From Meloidogyne chitwoodi (Eukaryota; Nematoda; Chromadorea; Rhabditida; Meloidogynidae): a stretch of DNA of 64,000 nt. The notes under the pieces are model-generated. The model saw only the letters and a list, made by a program, of their open reading frames with translations. It was not told where the DNA came from and made no database searches. Location: NCBI GenBank assembly GCA_015183035.1, contig JACZZP010000004.1, forward strand, positions 1,736,001 to 1,800,000. Direction: 5' to 3'. The stretch's first letter is position 1. Every line of letters starts with the position of its first letter. Positions 61,601-64,000 of the stretch are shown in pieces. Made by a program: the position numbers and the translations under genes.

Positions 61601-64000
61601 ATCCAAATAATATATTTTAAGGTAAAAGCTTAGATTGAAATGTTTGAAAAATTGTAATAAATTAAGATTTAAAAAGTAAATTAATATTATTATTATTTTG
61701 TCAAAATAATAATAATAATAATATTGTTTTTATTGACAGGTATAGGTATATTATACCTTTGCTTTTTTCCTTTCCTCTCGCAACAATAATATTTTTCTCT
61801 TTTTTATTTTATAAAAAAGAAGAATTTGCGCAGCTGATTTGGCCAAATAATTTAATAAAAAAATAAGAGAAAAATAAATAAATAAATAAATATATTAATT
61901 AATTAATATATTTATTTATTTTATTTTTAATTTAAAAATAAAATAAAATTTAAATCAATTCTGATATTTTTTATTTTATTTTTGGTTCTTTATCTGTCGC
62001 TTTTACCAATTTTTTTCTTGTCTTCCGTCAATTTGCCCGCAAAAATCTTAAAAATATATTCCAGATGTGTCCGCTTTTTCTTTTATTTTTGCCCATTCAA
62101 TGCCTTTTTCTTTTTCTGATCATTTTTGAAAAAGAATATAAATGAATATTTTTTACGACATTTTCTAAATTGGCCTCAACATTTTTTTATTTTCCACTTA
62201 TTTCTCCCGGAAAAAAAATTAAAGAAAATAAAATAATGAATAATAATAATAAATAAATAAAATAATTAAATATTATTAAATAAATAATCTAAATATTCTT
62301 TATAATATTGTTAAATTGTTAAGGTAACTTCTCTTAAAGTTTCATAATTTTTGATTTTTTATTTCCTAAGTTATGGTCAAAAGTAACAAAATAGTTACCT
62401 AATTTTTGGATTTTTGACCATAGTTTTTAAAATATTTAATTAAAATTATTAAAAATAATAAAAAACAATATTTAGGTATATTTATTTTTAAAAAAATTTA
62501 AAATTCCAATTTAATATTAATTTAATTTAATATATTCATTTAAACGTGTTACCCCTCTCTCCTGTCCTCATAAAAAATAATTTTGTCATTTAAAGGCAAA
62601 AATTAATAAATAAATAAAAATAAATAAATAAATTACCTTTCCGTAAAATGCCATTTAAAATAGTTTATGGTAAATAAATAAATAATATGAGTTATATATA
62701 TTTTTGGTTTTACTCTTTTTTTATGAAATGTTTATGAGCTTTATTTATTTTTAACACATTAATAAATTCTAAAAAAGAAAGAAAGAATGCCCCTAATCAA
62801 TCGCCTTTCTATAAAAATGCCATTTTTTAAATTTTTATTTGAATAATAAATAATATATTTATAATTAAGTAATTTAAAAATAATAAAAAAAAAGAAAAAA
62901 ATTATTAATTTAATTTTTAAATTAATATTTAACAAATTATTTAAGAATTTATTCTTCTTTTAAAAATTAAATAAAATTAATTAAATAATTTAAATTAAAT
63001 AGTTATACACAAAATAAATATTTTTATTTATATTTTTAGAAAATTTAAAAACTATTTTAATTTTTCAAGTTAATAAATTTTTATTTAAAAAATTAAATCT
63101 CTCAGTTTATTATAGCAGCACTCAGTCCTCATTATTACTTTATCAAAAAATGCTTTACTTATAAATACTTTCCCATTCAAAAAATATTAATAAAAAAAGT
63201 ATTTCAATCTTTTCTCTCCACTCCATCAACCCTAAAATGAAAAACTTATTTTTCGGGTAATAAACGCCGAAAAGAGTAACTAGACACTCCTAAAAAAGCG
63301 TTCCATAAAAAAACGTCTTCCCAGCAGTCTTCTTTTATTTTTTCTTTTATTTTATTTTTTATATTATTTATCCCATTCATCTCTCCAGGCGGTCCTTAAT
63401 TTCTCCCCAAAATTTTTTTTTCTTTTATTTGGTTTTTTTTTGAAAAATTCGTTGATCCGAAGAATTGGTGTGATGAACTTATATTTTTTAGAAGCTTTAT
63501 TTTCCCTCTTTTTCTTTTAAAAAATAAAAATAATGGCATAAGAAGAAAAAAACAAAAAAATATCGGAAATGTGTTGAAAAAAAAATAAAAAAAAGACACA
63601 AATTTAGGTTATAATATATTTGGGGATATATATAATATAATTATTTATATATAATATAATTATTTATATATAATATAATTATTTATATATAAGTATAATT
63701 ATTTAAAAATAATAAATAAAAATATTTTGGAAAAGTAATGATTTTTATTAAAGACAATTTTAATTAATGACAAAATTTATTTCAAAAAAGTAATAAAATG
63801 ATATTAAATAATATATACCCTTTGATATTTTTTAAAATAAAAATAAAGTTTTTTAAAATTAAAAAAATATTTAAACAATCTAAAAATGGCATATTAATTA
63901 AAAATAAAATAATTAAAAATTTATTTATTTATACACTATTGGGATTTAAGCAAATAATTTATTTTATAAAAATTAATTTTATAAAAATAAAGCCTTAACC
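58602..64000. other. Long gene-poor region upstream of the bHLH gene
   Basis: No gene could be supported in about 5.4 kb. Less AT-rich patches at 58800-59215, 60480-60660 and 62000-62110 may be cis-regulatory DNA of the developmental bHLH gene (inference from position). It holds an AAAC microsatellite (about 60265-60287), several AAT and AATA runs, and the 19-bp repeat at 63626-63700. Open frames here lack coding character. Confidence 0.4.
63626..63700. repeat. 19-bp AT tandem repeat, about 3.5 copies
   Basis: The unit tatataatataattattta repeats with exact 19-bp period at 63631, 63650 and 63669, then degenerates after tatataag. Simple AT minisatellite. Confidence 0.85.

Noticed and set aside
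63798..63998. 66-residue open frame at the right edge
   Set aside because: Lys/Ile/Phe-only composition expected from random AT-rich DNA; no signal or partner exon.

Overview
The window is nuclear DNA from an AT-rich nematode, most likely a plant-parasitic tylenchid such as a root-knot nematode (Meloidogyne); the species is inferred, not shown. The evidence is many short GT-AG introns ending in TTTAG/TTTCAG-like acceptors, TTTTTTAG sites just upstream of start codons (as expected for spliced-leader trans-splicing), a nematode-type Srsx chemoreceptor, and eukaryotic housekeeping genes (PDCD5, acyl-CoA-binding protein, dynein light chain, an E-protein bHLH factor). Almost every gene is multi-exon, so gene models were built by joining exons by hand, using reading frame and splice phase as the test.

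Layout. 1-2.4 kb (-): 5' part of a Gln-rich protein with a TFIIS-N/LW domain like that of PNUTS, running off the left edge. 3.2-4.0 kb (-): small secreted EF-hand protein. 6.1-16.6 kb (+): three tandem paralogous genes, each coding for a signal peptide, a charged helical region and a full phosphatidylinositol-phosphate kinase (PIP5K-like) catalytic core; the middle copy carries a hAT-like MITE in a coding exon, apparently used as an intron. 17.3-28.6 kb: two large paralogous secreted mucin-like genes facing each other (+ at 17.3-21.6, - at 24.6-28.6) with an Srsx receptor gene (22.8-24.2, +) between them; about 1.2 kb of the arms is nearly identical, introns included, which indicates recent gene conversion. 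29.7-32.1 kb (-): complete cytochrome P450. 34.5-36.3 kb (-): dynein light chain and PDCD5, with tRNA-Glu(CUC) between. 37.4-39.1 kb (+): damaged secreted coiled-coil gene. 39.7-40.3 kb (+): acyl-CoA-binding protein, converging on 40.4-41.6 kb (-), a small protein with an eIF4E-binding-like motif. 41.8 kb: second identical tRNA-Glu. 42.9-54.0 kb (+): a giant secreted protein with about nine von Willebrand A domains, with a C-type lectin gene (-) nested in one intron. 54.4-58.6 kb (-): class I (E-protein) bHLH factor, the hlh-2/daughterless type. 58.6-64 kb: no gene recognised.

The most notable content is the tandem family of apparently secreted PIP5K-like kinases with all recognisable catalytic residues kept. 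PIP kinases are normally cytosolic and membrane-associated, so a signal-peptide version in a probable parasite suggests an exported lipid-signalling enzyme family. The two mucin-like genes, the EF-hand protein, the coiled-coil gene, the lectin and the vWA protein add to a window rich in secreted products.
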